Shown: positions 26,301 through 37,276 of the stretch, in pieces | Numbering within the stretch: the first letter of the stretch is position 1 | How the letters are laid out: the number at the start of each line of letters is the position of its first letter | Assembly: GCA_902806565.1 (NCBI GenBank) | Contig: CADCXA010000006.1 | Location: 186,001-250,000, forward strand | Direction of reading: 5' to 3' | Origin: Hypoxylon rubiginosum | Taxonomy: Eukaryota; Ascomycota; Sordariomycetes; Xylariales; Hypoxylaceae | Length of the DNA stretch: 64,000 bases | Made by a program: the position numbers and the translations under genes | The notes under the pieces: generated by a model | The model's database searches: none | What the model saw: only the letters and a program-made list of their open reading frames with translations | Told to the model about the DNA's origin: nothing

Positions 26301-29300
26301 TTATTAGTTTTAAAAGTAATTTATAAATGTTATATTTTTTAATTAATAAATATAAATATTAAATATTTAATTTATTAGTTTATTAAGTTATTTATATTAT
26401 AGTTAATAGATTATAAAAAATATAAATATATTAAATATAAAGTTAATATAATTTAAAAATATATCTTTAAATTATAAATATAAAACTATTATATTATTAA
26501 ATTTTATATAATATATAATAAACCTTTTAAACTTATTTTATATTTATAAAAAAACGTGGTTAAAAAATATTTATATTTTTATTTAAATATATCCTTAAAT
26601 ATATATAAAGGAATAAAATAAATATACTTATTAAGGCGTTTTAAATAATAAATAAGTTAAATTTAAAAATATTAATTTATTTATTTTTTATAAAAAATAT
26701 ATTAGTTATATTAATAAAAAATAACTATTAAATGTTTAAAATAATAAATAAAATAAAATATATTATAAAAACATTTATATTTAATTTAAATTTATTTATT
26801 TATTTAATAAATATAAATATTTTTATTATAATATAGTTATTAAAAATTATACTAGGTATTTTCCTTTTTATATAAAATATTTATTTTAATAAATTAAATA
26901 AAAAGTTATTACTTTTTTTCTTAATAAAATCTATAAGTTAAAACGAAATATATTAATAGTTTTTAATAGATTTTTTAATAAAATAAAATATATATTTATA
27001 TTAATTTTTATTATTATAAAATTTAAAATATAAAGTTAAATATTATTAAAAGTTTTTTTAAGTTTTATAGTTAAAATAAAAAACCTTTAAAAAAACAGAT
27101 TTTATAGTTATATATATATAGTTATTTTAAGTAATAAGGTTTTAATAAATTATATTTTTTATCGCCAGTAAAAAAAAAAGTATTAATTAAAGTTATAACT
27201 TTTTTATTAAATATAAATTAATATTAATTACTTTTTTAAACTTAAAAAATAAATTATATATAAATATTATTTACTTTTAATAATAAGTTTATTATAAATT
27301 ATTTTTATTTTTATTTTTTTATTATAAATATTTTTTTATTCTTATTAATTTTTTATTTATTTTTAAATATATTATAATTTTTTATATATATATATTTACT
27401 TATTATTTAAATTAAAAAAAAAATTATAAAATTAATTTCTATATAAATTTAAATCGCTAACTTTTATAATTATAAAATAATTTATAAATTAATATAATTA
27501 TTTAAGTTTAAATAATAATAACTTTTAAGAATTATTAATAAATTATAAAAAAATAATATTATTATAAGTAATTTATTTATATAAAAATTAAATTTATAAT
27601 ATAAATATATAAATTTATATAATAAAAGTTATAAATTTAAATTATATATAATATTAATATATATATAAATATTAATTATAATATAATTTTTAATAGTAAT
27701 TAAAAAAAAAGCTTTAATTATAAATTAAGCTTTAATAATTACTTTTTTTTATTAAATATACTTATTTAATTAAATTATTATTTCTAGCGTTTATAAATGT
27801 TTATTACTTATATAAATAACTTTTATTATTTATTAAATTTTTTAAATAAGTAATTATATTTTTAATTGGTTAATTTATTTTATTTTTATTAGTATTATAT
27901 AAAATTATTTTTTTATAACCTTTTTTTAAAAGTTAAATTAAAACTAGTTTATTTTAAAATTTAAAAGGTTTTTCTAAGAAAAATTAAAAAAAGTTATATA
28001 TAAAATTTAAACATTTTAATTAATATAATAAATAATATTATTTTTAATATTTTTAATTATTTAATTAAATTTTAAATATTAATAAAGATTTTTAATTTTT
28101 TATTAATTATTTAAATTTAATTCTTTTATTTATAATTTAAGTAAAAGATTATAATATATAATAAAATAAGTAAAAATAAAACTTAAGTTTATTTTATTTT
28201 TTAAATAAAAGTAATAAATAATAAAAAAATATATATAAAAAGAAAATAAAAACTAATAAAAAAAATCTATATTATAAATATAGTTTTTATTATATTTTAA
28301 ACTTATTATAATTTATAAATATTATAAAAATAAATATAATATCTTTTATATTTATTATTTAATTTTAATTATTTTTTATATAAAAAAAATAATTTTAATA
28401 ATTAATCTTTTATATAAATAAAAAGTGTTTAATAATAAGGCTTATTAATAAGCTTTATTTAAAAGATAAAATTTATTTTATTAATTTTTATATATTTTTA
28501 GTTTAAGGTATTTTTTTTTTTTTCGCTTTTTTTAATATATTTAATATATAATTTAAAACGATTTATTTATTATAAACTACTTAAAATAAAAAATTAAGAA
28601 AATATAATTATAAAGTTTTTTAATAGTTATAAGTTTATAAATAAATAAGAATAAAAATCTTTTAAAATATAGTATTTTTTATAACTTAAAGGTTATTTAG
28701 TTTTAATTAATAAAATATGTTGCTTTTTTTTTAATGGCTTTATTTTTTTATAATATAGTTAGGATTTTTAATATTATAATAAATAGTTATATTATTAATA
28801 TTTTATTAAATATTAGTTATAATATATTAATAAATATAAGTTAAATAAGAAATAAAAATAAAATTAATATTAAACCTTAAATAAAAATAGGTTTTAATAA
28901 ATAATTAAGCTTTTATAATTTAAAGTAATTAATATAAATAATACTTTTTAAAGTTTTAAATATTTTTATTATATTATATATAATATATTTTATTTAAATT
29001 ATAAAAATAATTTTAATAAAAGGTTTTTATATTTATAAAAAATTAACAGTGAAATTTATATTATATAATATAAATAATTTAAAAGTTATAATAATATCTA
29101 TAAAATGCTATTAAAAAAAAAAGAAAAAGGTTTTTTTAAAATTATATAATAATAAAATAATATATAAAAAAACGTAAGGTAAAAAAATTTAAAATAATAT
29201 AGCTTTTTAAAAAAATATAAAATAATATTATAATTACTTTTAATATTATATATAATTTATATATAAAATATAAAATAAAGTTAATTAATTTTTATATTTT

Positions 29301-29520
29301 TTAAATTATAAAAGTTATAAATATTTAATTAGTTTATTAAAATATTATAAATGTTAATTATAAAAAACTTATTAATAATATATTAATTATAAATATATTA
29401 ATATATTTAATTAATATTTATATAAATAATAAAAATATTATAAAATATATATTTTTTATAATATATATATATTAAAAATTAAAAAAATAAAATAAAATTA
29501 AATCGCGGTATTATTAAACT

Positions 29521-29630
29521 TATATAAATAAAAGTTATTATATACCGCTTAAACTGGTGTTTTATATAAATAAAAGTTATTATATATCGCTTAAATTAAT
29601 GTTTTATATTTATAAAAGTTATTATATTAT
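29521..29630 (+). repeat. About 43-bp tandem repeat, 2.5 copies
   Basis: The unit tatataaataaaagttatt continues with atata(c/t)cgcttaaa and (ctgg/ttaa)tgtttta. Copies begin near 29521 and 29563, a partial one lies at 29607, and a related copy sits at about 29862. The aagttattatat core resembles the start of copies A-C. Confidence 0.65.
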
Positions 29631-29732
29631 GTTTTTTTTTTATAAAAACCCGCCGTTTAAATAAAAAAATAAAATCTTAATTATATATTAACTTATATAT
29701 ATTTTATAAAAAAAAAATAAGAACTAATTAAA
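29608..29732 (+). repeat. Repeat copy C, RIP-mutated, distal end of AT block
   Basis: Same orientation as copies A and B and 26 kb away. It keeps more of the GC-rich motif than B (aaaacccgccgtttaaat). The homology continues downstream: the A-side sequence after the G-run hairpin is matched in mutated form at about 29755-29870. Confidence 0.7.
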
Positions 29733-29980
29733 AAAAAAATAAAAAAATAAAAGAAAATAAGGGGTTTAAAAAAAAAAAAGGGGTTTTAAAGCCTTTTTTT
29801 CTTTTAAAAAAAATAAACAAAAAATCTATTAAACTTTAAATTATTATTAAAATTATAAAATTATATAAATAAAAGTTATTATATATTATTTAAACTGGTA
29901 TTTTATATATTATTATTATTTATTTAATTAAAATAATAACAGTTAATAATTTATAAAAAACCGTTAAAATAATAAAAATA

Positions 29981-30013
29981 TTAAATTTATTAAATTTATT
30001 AAATTTATTAAAC
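29981..30013. repeat. 9-bp tandem repeat (ttaaattta)n
   Basis: Nearly four copies of a 9-bp AT-only unit occur in tandem within the AT-rich block. Confidence 0.6.
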
Positions 30014-31809
30014 TTATAAAATAAATTAAAATTATAATATATATAATTTTTATATTATATAAATATATTAAGTTTTTAATAAATTAATATATTTTATTAA
30101 TTTAAATTATAAAAAATATATAAATTAATAATAATATATTAAAAAAAGATTTAATAATAAAATTTATTAATTATAATAAAAATTTAATTATAATATATTT
30201 TTAAATTATATTTAATAAAATTTATTATATTCTTTTATATTTATAATAATTATATTTATAAAAATTATATTTATTTTAAATTTAATTTTATTAAAATTAT
30301 AAATATTTTTTTTAATATATTATATTTTATAATTATATTATTTATAAATATAAATTATTTTTAAAATATATTAAAGTTTTTATAAAAAACTTTTAAATAA
30401 TTTATTTTTTAATTATAATATATTTAAAATAATTATTATTTATTATTTTTTAATTTATTTTTATTATATTTATAAAATAATATTAATTATATTATTAATA
30501 TTATAAAAATAATAATAAACTATTTAAATATTTAAATTAAATATATATTTAAAAATAACTTTTATATATTAAAAATATTAAAAAAATAAAATATTTATTA
30601 ATTAATAAATAATATATAATATAAGTAAAATAAAATATAAAAATAAATTAATAAAATTTAATTAATTATTAAAAAAAAATTTTATTAAAAATAATAAATA
30701 AAAAAAATATATATAAAATTAATTATATATATATAATTATATATATATAATAATATATAAATTATTTATAAATAATTATATTTTTAATAAAAAATAATAT
30801 TATATTATAATTATTTATTATTAAATTTAATATATATATATAATATTTATATAAATTAATTATAAGTTTTATTAAATAATTTATAATATTAATTATATTT
30901 TAATTTTTTAAAAAATATAAAATATATTTATAAATAAAGTTTAAAATTTAAGATTTAAATAATAAATAAATATAAATTTATATTAAATATAAATTTATAA
31001 ATAATATTATAATAAATTTAAATTTAAATATAAATATAATTATAATTAATTATTATAAATTTTTTATAATTTAAATTAATAAATATATTAATTTATTAAA
31101 AAATTAATATAAATATATAATATAAAAATTATATATATTATAATTTAAATTTATTTTATAAGTTTAATAAAAATAATAAATTTATAAAATTTAATATTTT
31201 TATTATTTTAATAATTTTATATAAATTAATAATAAAAATAATATTTAATTTTATTTAATTATAATTAAATATTAAATATATATTTTTTTATTTTATAAAA
31301 TATTTAAATATTATATTTTTATATAAATTTTAATTTTATTAATTAATTAAATATAAAAAATATTAAATTAAACTTTTTTTTATTATTTAATAAAAATATA
31401 TAAATTATATTAATTATATTTAAATTAAATATAATAATTATATAATATATAAAATATAAAAGAAATAATATTTTAATTTTAATATTATAAAATAAATAAT
31501 TATAATAATTTTTAAAAACCTTAATTTTTATAATTTTTAAATAAATAAATTAAATATTTAAAGTTTAATATTAAAAAAAAAAACTAATATTAATATTAAA
31601 AAGTTATAAATATATTTATATTACTAGGTAAATATATTAGCTATATATCACGTGCGGAAGAAAATTAAAAGTTATATTACATTACGTAACAATATCCTAC
31701 TTAATCTTACCTTTTTTTATCAAGGGAAGAAGACCCTTCTTTAACTTTGCTATATTTAATCCTTCCTACTTCGATTTCGTCTTCATGTGCCATTCGAATA
31801 CCAGTCATA

Positions 31810-32599
31810 ATGCCTCTAAAGCTCCACGAACTTAAAAACGATGATGATTTCAAGGCGGTGGTTGAAGTAGAGCACGAGGCATACAGTAATCCGTTCAATG
31901 GCGTCTGGGAAATCACCAAAGGTACCTCTCAAGAGGAATGCCGCGCCCGACAACTATCATGGCATAAAAACGACCCAAACAGCACCTGGCTCTATGTCAC
32001 CGACGAAGAGACCGGCGAAGTGATTGGTGGTGCGCAGTGGTTCGTCTACAGAACGAATCCATATGCCGTCGAGCAGCCAATGCGAACTGCTTACTGGTTA
32101 CCTGACGGTGCGTTTTGGAGGAGGAAAAGCAGAAAGACGATGTATATAGGTGCTAAATGAAGCGATTACTAGGTCCCATGAAGCAGATAGGAGACCAACT
32201 TATCCGTAATTTGAGAAAAGACCGTCCTGCTCGTATGAGCAAGCCGCACCTGCGTAGGTCTTGCTTATACTTCTCGCCCTTGCATCTACTGACTTATCGG
32301 GCAACTCAATAGTGATATCGTATTGTTTTGTACATTCTGCACACAGAAATCGAGGTGCTGCGAGCCTGATGCTGAAATGGGGAACGGTCAAAGCTGATGA
32401 GCTCGGCCTGGAGGCCTTTGTGGAGTCTACCGACATTGCTCGCAGGACGTACGAAAAACATGGGTTTTACGTTATCGATGACCTTAATATGGATGCGCAC
32501 GTAGATAATCCGAGCGAGGAGTTCAGCACAGTGAGAGAGAAGCTCGGATGTCCCATCCATGGTTGGGTTATGAAAAGGGATGTCGTCTCTACCAAGTGA
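31810..32599 (+). CDS. GNAT-family N-acetyltransferase
   Basis: Predicted to transfer an acetyl group from acetyl-CoA to an unidentified amine substrate, probably in the cytosol. The splice model is 31810-32107, 32173-32253 and 32313-32599 (221 residues), with GT-AG introns of 65 and 59 bp. The junctions restore ...YWLPDG-PMKQIGDQ... and ...MSKPHL-LISYCFVH.... The acetyl-CoA-binding part is HSAHRNRGAASLMLKWG (the R-x-x-G-x-G/A type loop), followed by GLEAFVESTD and the YEKHGF motif usual for the last GNAT helix and strand. I chose ATG 31810 because the fungal GNAT N-terminus begins MPLKLHEL; an upstream in-frame ATG at 31747 would add 21 residues. It is the first gene to the right of the RIP-saturated block, only about 170 bp from its edge, yet it is intact. 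A role in modifying the nearby peptide product is speculation. Confidence 0.8.
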
Positions 32600-32912
32600 G
32601 AGCGCAAGCAACCTGCTATAGCTGAGTCTACTCTAACGATTATAATGACCATTACCATTAAAATGATATCTTGAAATAAAGGTTCTGAATGATCACAATT
32701 GGTGTGGACATGTGGCCGATAAATCATATATCTTTGATTGGTAAACCGACATCGTCCCCGCTTCTTCTCTCCGAGGTAACATATAAGAATGTCACACCTC
32801 ATAAAAATGTTCATTCTGGTTCGTAGAACACACAAACGTCCTGCTTCCCTAAGGAGATGTCGACCATTTCTTAAAAGTTGAAGTTGAGACCGGTTTCGAC
32901 CTTTGCTCTAAG
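32600..32912. other. Intergenic, promoter region of MFS gene
   Basis: About 310 bp separate the GNAT stop from the MFS start on the same strand. No further motif was recognised. Confidence 0.5.
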
Positions 32913-34556
32913 ATGGTCGGACCTATTGATACGACCCCTGAGGTCGCCATACCGTACGATGTAATAGAAACTGCCGACGCGATGGAGAAAGCGGCCCCGC
33001 CCTCGACATTATCCGAGAAGACTGCTTCAGATCGAGAAGAGAGAGGACAGGGCATTCTTGTAGACTTTGACGATGAAGGCGACCTATCAAATCCTCAAAA
33101 TTGGTCTCCGAAGCTCAAATGGTCTCTTATTGTGCTAGTATCGGCATTGGATTTCGCAGTGCAAGTCTCCCACCCCCCAATTAAGCGCACTCGTTCGTGC
33201 TAATGCGATCTCTTGCTCCAGAACTCTTGGGACGATTATATGTGCGCCCGTTGCACCTCAGATCTTGGATGAGTTCCATCAGGAGAACACCCTCTACATA
33301 ACCCTCATCGTATCGATCTGGGAACTGGGAGAAATCATAGGCCCGCTTATCGTTGCTCCTTTATCTGAGCTTTATGGAAGATTCTACATCTATCATGCCG
33401 GCACTATCCTGTTTATCGTATTCTCGGCTGCCTGCGCCCTGAGTACCAACATCCAGATGTTGGTGGCCTTCCGCTTTCTGAACGGGGTGGCGGTAGTATC
33501 TACCGCCCTGAACCCTAGCGTGGTCGGCGACCTCTTCCGGGTTGAACAGCGAGGAAGCGCGATGGCAATGGTAGGACTCGCACCGATGCTTGGGCCTGTC
33601 GTTGGCCCTATTATAGGAGGCTACCTTGGAGGCTCACTGGGCTGGCGCTGGTGCTTCTGGCTTATCACAATCTTGTGCGGCTTTCTCGAGATCTGTTTTC
33701 TATTGCTGCTGCGTGAAACCTATACTGTCCAGATCCTGAAAAGAAAAGCCAAGCAACTTCGGAAAGATACAAACAACCCCAACCTCCGAACCAAGTACGA
33801 AACCGAACATACAGCGGCGCAACTGTTTAAAAATGCTTGTGTCCGGCCGCTAGTCTTGCTTTTCACGTCGCCGATATTGTTTCTAATGTCACTGTACGTC
33901 GGTGTGGTGTATGGATACCTCTATCTTGTCATGACAACAATCACGAGCGTTTTCGAAAGCACTTATCAGTTCTCATCAGATGTAGTCGGCCTTAGCTTTT
34001 TGGGACTTGGTGAGCTCCAACCTACACCACCATCACATTCTTTCTTGCTGACTCTCTTCATGTAGGTCTTGGCTGTGTCATTGGGGTTTTCGTGTGCCGT
34101 TCGACTCTCGATCTCTGGGTTCGACAAAAATCCAAAACTTCACAAATGCGACCCGAGCAGCGTTTACCACCCGTCATCTTCGGTGGTTTTATTCTCCCTA
34201 TCGGTCTCTTCATGTACGGCTGGACGGCCGAGGCTCATGTCCAATACATGGCGCCGATTATCGCTACTGGAATTCTAGGAGTGGGCCTTGTATCTACTAC
34301 GATCCCGGTACGTAGCTACTTGGTAGACGCGTTTGGGATATACTCTGCAAGTGCGATTGCAGGTTGCGCTGTGTTTAGGAACCTTGGTGGAACTTTCATG
34401 CCCCTTGCCGGACCCCCCTTATACCAACAGCTAGGACTGGGCTGGGGAAACTCGGTGCTTGGTTTTATTGCGCTAGCCTTCATACCCGTTCCTCTGCTCC
34501 TGATGAGGTATGGTGAGGCTTTGAGATTGAGGGACAAGCGGAAATTCGAGGCATAG
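32913..34556 (+). CDS. MFS transporter, DHA1 (12-helix drug:H+ antiporter) type
   Basis: Predicted plasma-membrane exporter of small molecules. The spliced model is 32913-33160, 33222-34009 and 34066-34556, giving 508 residues, the normal DHA1 length. The hydrophilic N-terminus ends in the usual DPxNWS-like signature (DLSNPQNWSPKLKW). Helix 2-3 carries a motif A-like ELGEIIGPLIVAPLSELYGR, and the antiporter motif C region is GPVVGPIIGGYLGG followed by LGWRWCFW. The second half contains STTIPVRSYLVDAFGIYSAS and GPPLYQQLGLGWG, typical of fungal DHA1 proteins. Intron 1 is GC-AG: the donor reads GT|GCAAGT, and no GT donor keeps the frame. Intron 2 is a regular 56-bp GT-AG intron. The gene lies about 1.1 kb from the 3' end of the UstYa-like gene and may export the peptide product; that link is inference. 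Substrate unknown. Confidence 0.88.
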
Positions 34557-35705
34557 AAGATAGATGCTAGGTTCCTACCACTACCTACGGGCAAAAGCTA
34601 TATGCATTTACATTGACAGCTACCCCTATGAACCTATCTCCGGTGCTATTTTCCTGATTCTCCCGAGACAATTCCACTCACTCGGGCCACCTGGAGGTCA
34701 ATGGAGGTCAATGGAGGTCAATGGTCGGCCCTTGGCTTCCATCTTTCGGCGTCTCTGGTCGGTCGCTATTCTAAAGAGATCATTGCCATATGGGGAGTCC
34801 AAGACTCAGATCTACATGTAACCATCGTAATAACAGTCAAGTTATGCCGACATCCCAGCTTAATGGGCACGATAGAGTTCTCACGATTTTGAAACACCCC
34901 GGCTCTGTCGGCAATGGGTATCTCCTCCTTTATCCTTCATTGCATAGATGGGACGACCTAGATGCCGGCCGTGATGTTAGACTGTGTCCGTCTGGTGGTA
35001 GGGAGGTAAGTCAACCATCTATTAGTTTTATGCCCGGAATTGGACATATAATGAGATTCCATTAAGTCGCTGACCGCCCCCAACATGCATGGGGTAGCAT
35101 TCAACCCCCTCCCCCCCCCCCTGCCTTGCCTGTCTATCCCCTAACGTACATAGGTAGTTCGGTTGACTCCGCAAGGGACGCAGGGTCGCACCGCATAGCA
35201 GGGGTGAATGGTGCCGACTCCGAAGCAGATGACACTCTCCCGCATCAGTTTTCACGCGGTGTTGGTTGCAAATGTCACACAAATATTGTGTTAGTTGCGA
35301 CTTTCGCACATGCATCGTATGGGTGTAACGTGACGAGCAAATCAATATTTCTTCAGCAAAGTCTTGGCCTACCTGCCCCACGGATAGATTACGTCCGCCC
35401 GGGCTTTAGTACTGAATCAAGCCTTTCGAGCTACTATGTGCCGGTGAAGGATTCGATGTTGCATCAGTAAGCAGCCGGGGAGGGATGCAGCTTTAATCTC
35501 GCCACCGGGATTGATTCGTCCACTCGTGTATCTAGACTACGAACGATATTTTCTTTGGACGGAGTACATACAGGAGAGCGTGGTCGTACGAAGAGATTCC
35601 GTGGACACTATGGTCCTGCTATGGACTGAAATTGAGATAGCATTCATCTTGACCTGGGTAGGCGAAGAGTAAAACGGTTGAAGTACAACCAAACGATGTC
35701 TTTCC
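34557..35705. other. Intergenic between MFS and UstYa-like genes
   Basis: Two convergent genes end at the borders of this 1.1-kb stretch. It contains a short tandem repeat (next entry) and a C run near 35107-35120. Frames at 35028-35470 on both strands are mutual shadows without family features. I looked here for a second HxxHC (UstYb-type) gene and found none. Confidence 0.55.
34692..34721 (+). repeat. 10-bp tandem repeat, three exact copies
   Basis: The unit tggaggtcaa occurs three times in a row in the 3' intergenic region of the MFS gene. Confidence 0.85.
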
Positions 35706-36685
35706 TTAGTCAAACCAGCTCCATTTCTTCTCTTCCGCCGGCTTCCAATCATCACCCTTTCCAAAATACGCCCGTACCTTTTCTAATTCCGGACTTCCCT
35801 CGGGGCAGAACCTCATTCTCGGAAGCTGGCTTGGTTGAGCATCTTCCAAGGTATGGTTCCCATAGCGATAACAGCCTGGATGAGCAAGTGTCCATTCCTG
35901 GAGCGCGTCAAAGCTACGACACTGGCGGAACTGCTGCGAAGCCGTGACGTGAGCCGTCGAGCGGTTTGTGACACGGAGCGTGTCGTCTGCCTGGCAGAAA
36001 GTATCTGCAAGCAACTGATCTAAACAGTGGACAACATGCGCATACGGTACCGTAGGAGGCGCATTGAGTCGGTGGTCTCTAAAGGCTCGATAGACGTTTT
36101 TCTGTGTGAAGCTTTAGTACGCAAAGAATATGGGGGATCTACGCTACTTACCAAACAGTGCAGGCTATGGTATGCATTTACAAAGTAGAGAGACTTGTCG
36201 GTGTCCCAAGGGAATGTGGTGCCTTCGGGTAACCCTTTCTCTTTCGCCCATGACTTAGGTACGGCAACAAGACCGGAGTCTATGTCCAGACGATCCCAAA
36301 GATGATCTCGCACATCATCGTCAGGATCTGTGTAGGCACCACTCTGGTTCCAAAATACCTTTATATCGTCTTCCACCAAGCCGGCTACAGCAATCTATGA
36401 GTAACGCTCTCTCAATATTGTCAATAGAATGTTGACTGTACCATATTTCGATCGATGGGTTCCTGTCTCACCCTCAGGGATAGGGGAAATGTTGAGCTTG
36501 TATAGGCCGAGCTGTAGAATATTCAAAGAGATCGAGATGATCACAGCGATTATCAAAGCCAAATTGAATATATATGATCTAGTGTCATCTTTGTCCGCAC
36601 TTAGCAAGTGTGGGGGTTTGAGATCTTGAACATCGTCGTTCTTCTCTTCACCCATCAAAGGTTTATATTCGTGTTCTCTGGCCAT
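35706..36685 (-). CDS. UstYa-family (DUF3328) oxidase-like protein
   Basis: UstYa/DUF3328 proteins are membrane-anchored fungal oxidases that crosslink or cyclise core peptides in dikaritin RiPP pathways such as ustiloxin; their paired HxxHC motifs are needed for activity. The model has three exons on the minus strand, 36685-36442, 36384-36152 and 36101-35706 (290 residues), with GT-AG introns of 57 and 50 bp. A cytosolic N-terminus of about 37 residues is followed by one membrane helix (about residues 38-60), then the family's SKYAGL segment spanning the first splice. Motif 1 is HSLHC (154-158) and motif 2 is HVVHCLD (181-187). The C-terminal CRSFDALQEWTLAH and YRYGN are also family-like. 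No lesion was seen. The gene is divergent from the repeat precursor gene with 591 bp between start codons, which makes co-regulation plausible. UstYa homologues also occur outside RiPP clusters, so the pathway role rests on the neighbour. Confidence 0.9.
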
Positions 36686-37276
36686 CGTGTAGGTCTCCGG
36701 AAATGGGTCCTTATGTTGGGAACTAGATTGAAGACCTCTAGGTGGATGGGAGTTAAGACGTAAATGCTGCTGACGCGTCGAGCCATGACGACGAAGTACT
36801 AGCAAAGGAGAGGGGTCGTCGTGCGATCGTATCTCTCTCCAATGAACCCGACAGCGGCAGCATTTCCGTAAATGGCATCTGCATGGCGGGATCGGCATTA
36901 AACCCGCATATATCCTGATATTCCGAGTCCTGGAATCGCAAGACGTGGTTACACAAAAGATTGTGTTACATTCTGATGGCACCCTTTGTATAGGTACGTC
37001 TGCTCGTCACCGCTAATGGTCTAGTCTTACATTACTGACTGTGGAACAAGGACTCGTCAACTCGCCTTGGCACGGGCCGGTAGGCAATTGCTTATTATCT
37101 GTCCCCATGATTCGGGTCTAGATCCAGATACCTTTCATCGTATAAAGCCCTGATATTTTCGCGAACTTCGGCCAAGAATTCTGGAACTCCCCGAACATTT
37201 TCTCGAGCTCTACATCAATCATATCATCACCGTTTCCGATACAACTTGGCATTTTACAAACTTCGTCTGTGTCAAG
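36686..37276. promoter_or_regulatory. Shared divergent promoter of UstYa-like and precursor genes
   Basis: The 591 bp between the two start codons must carry both promoters. A TATAAAG sits on the precursor side. No transcription-factor palindrome could be assigned by eye. Short frames overlapping the UstYa side are taken as leader sequence. Confidence 0.6.
37141..37147 (+). promoter_or_regulatory. TATA-box candidate for the precursor gene
   Basis: TATAAAG lies 136 bp upstream of the ATG at 37277. A C/T- and A-rich stretch (atcaatcatatcatcacc) follows, suitable for a transcription start and leader. Confidence 0.5.

Larger units (their letters stand above)
3700..31640. other. 28-kb extremely AT-rich, RIP-saturated block
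   Basis: Hand counts of scattered 60-base lines give one to seven G or C per line, about 5% GC, against roughly 45-50% in the flanks. No frame of 60 codons survives on any strand. Both edges are sharp, near 3.70 and 31.64 kb. The direct comparison of copies A and B shows that C-to-T and G-to-A transitions made this composition, as expected of RIP in Ascomycota acting on repeated DNA. The original content was presumably transposons, but none can be named by eye. A small regional centromere or other heterochromatic island is an alternative reading. Confidence 0.9.

Noticed and set aside
3700..31640. Mitochondrial insertion or mitochondrial contig
   Set aside because: Fungal mitochondrial DNA keeps long ORFs and tRNAs and is less extreme in A+T; here no ORF survives and the A/B comparison shows RIP-type transitions.
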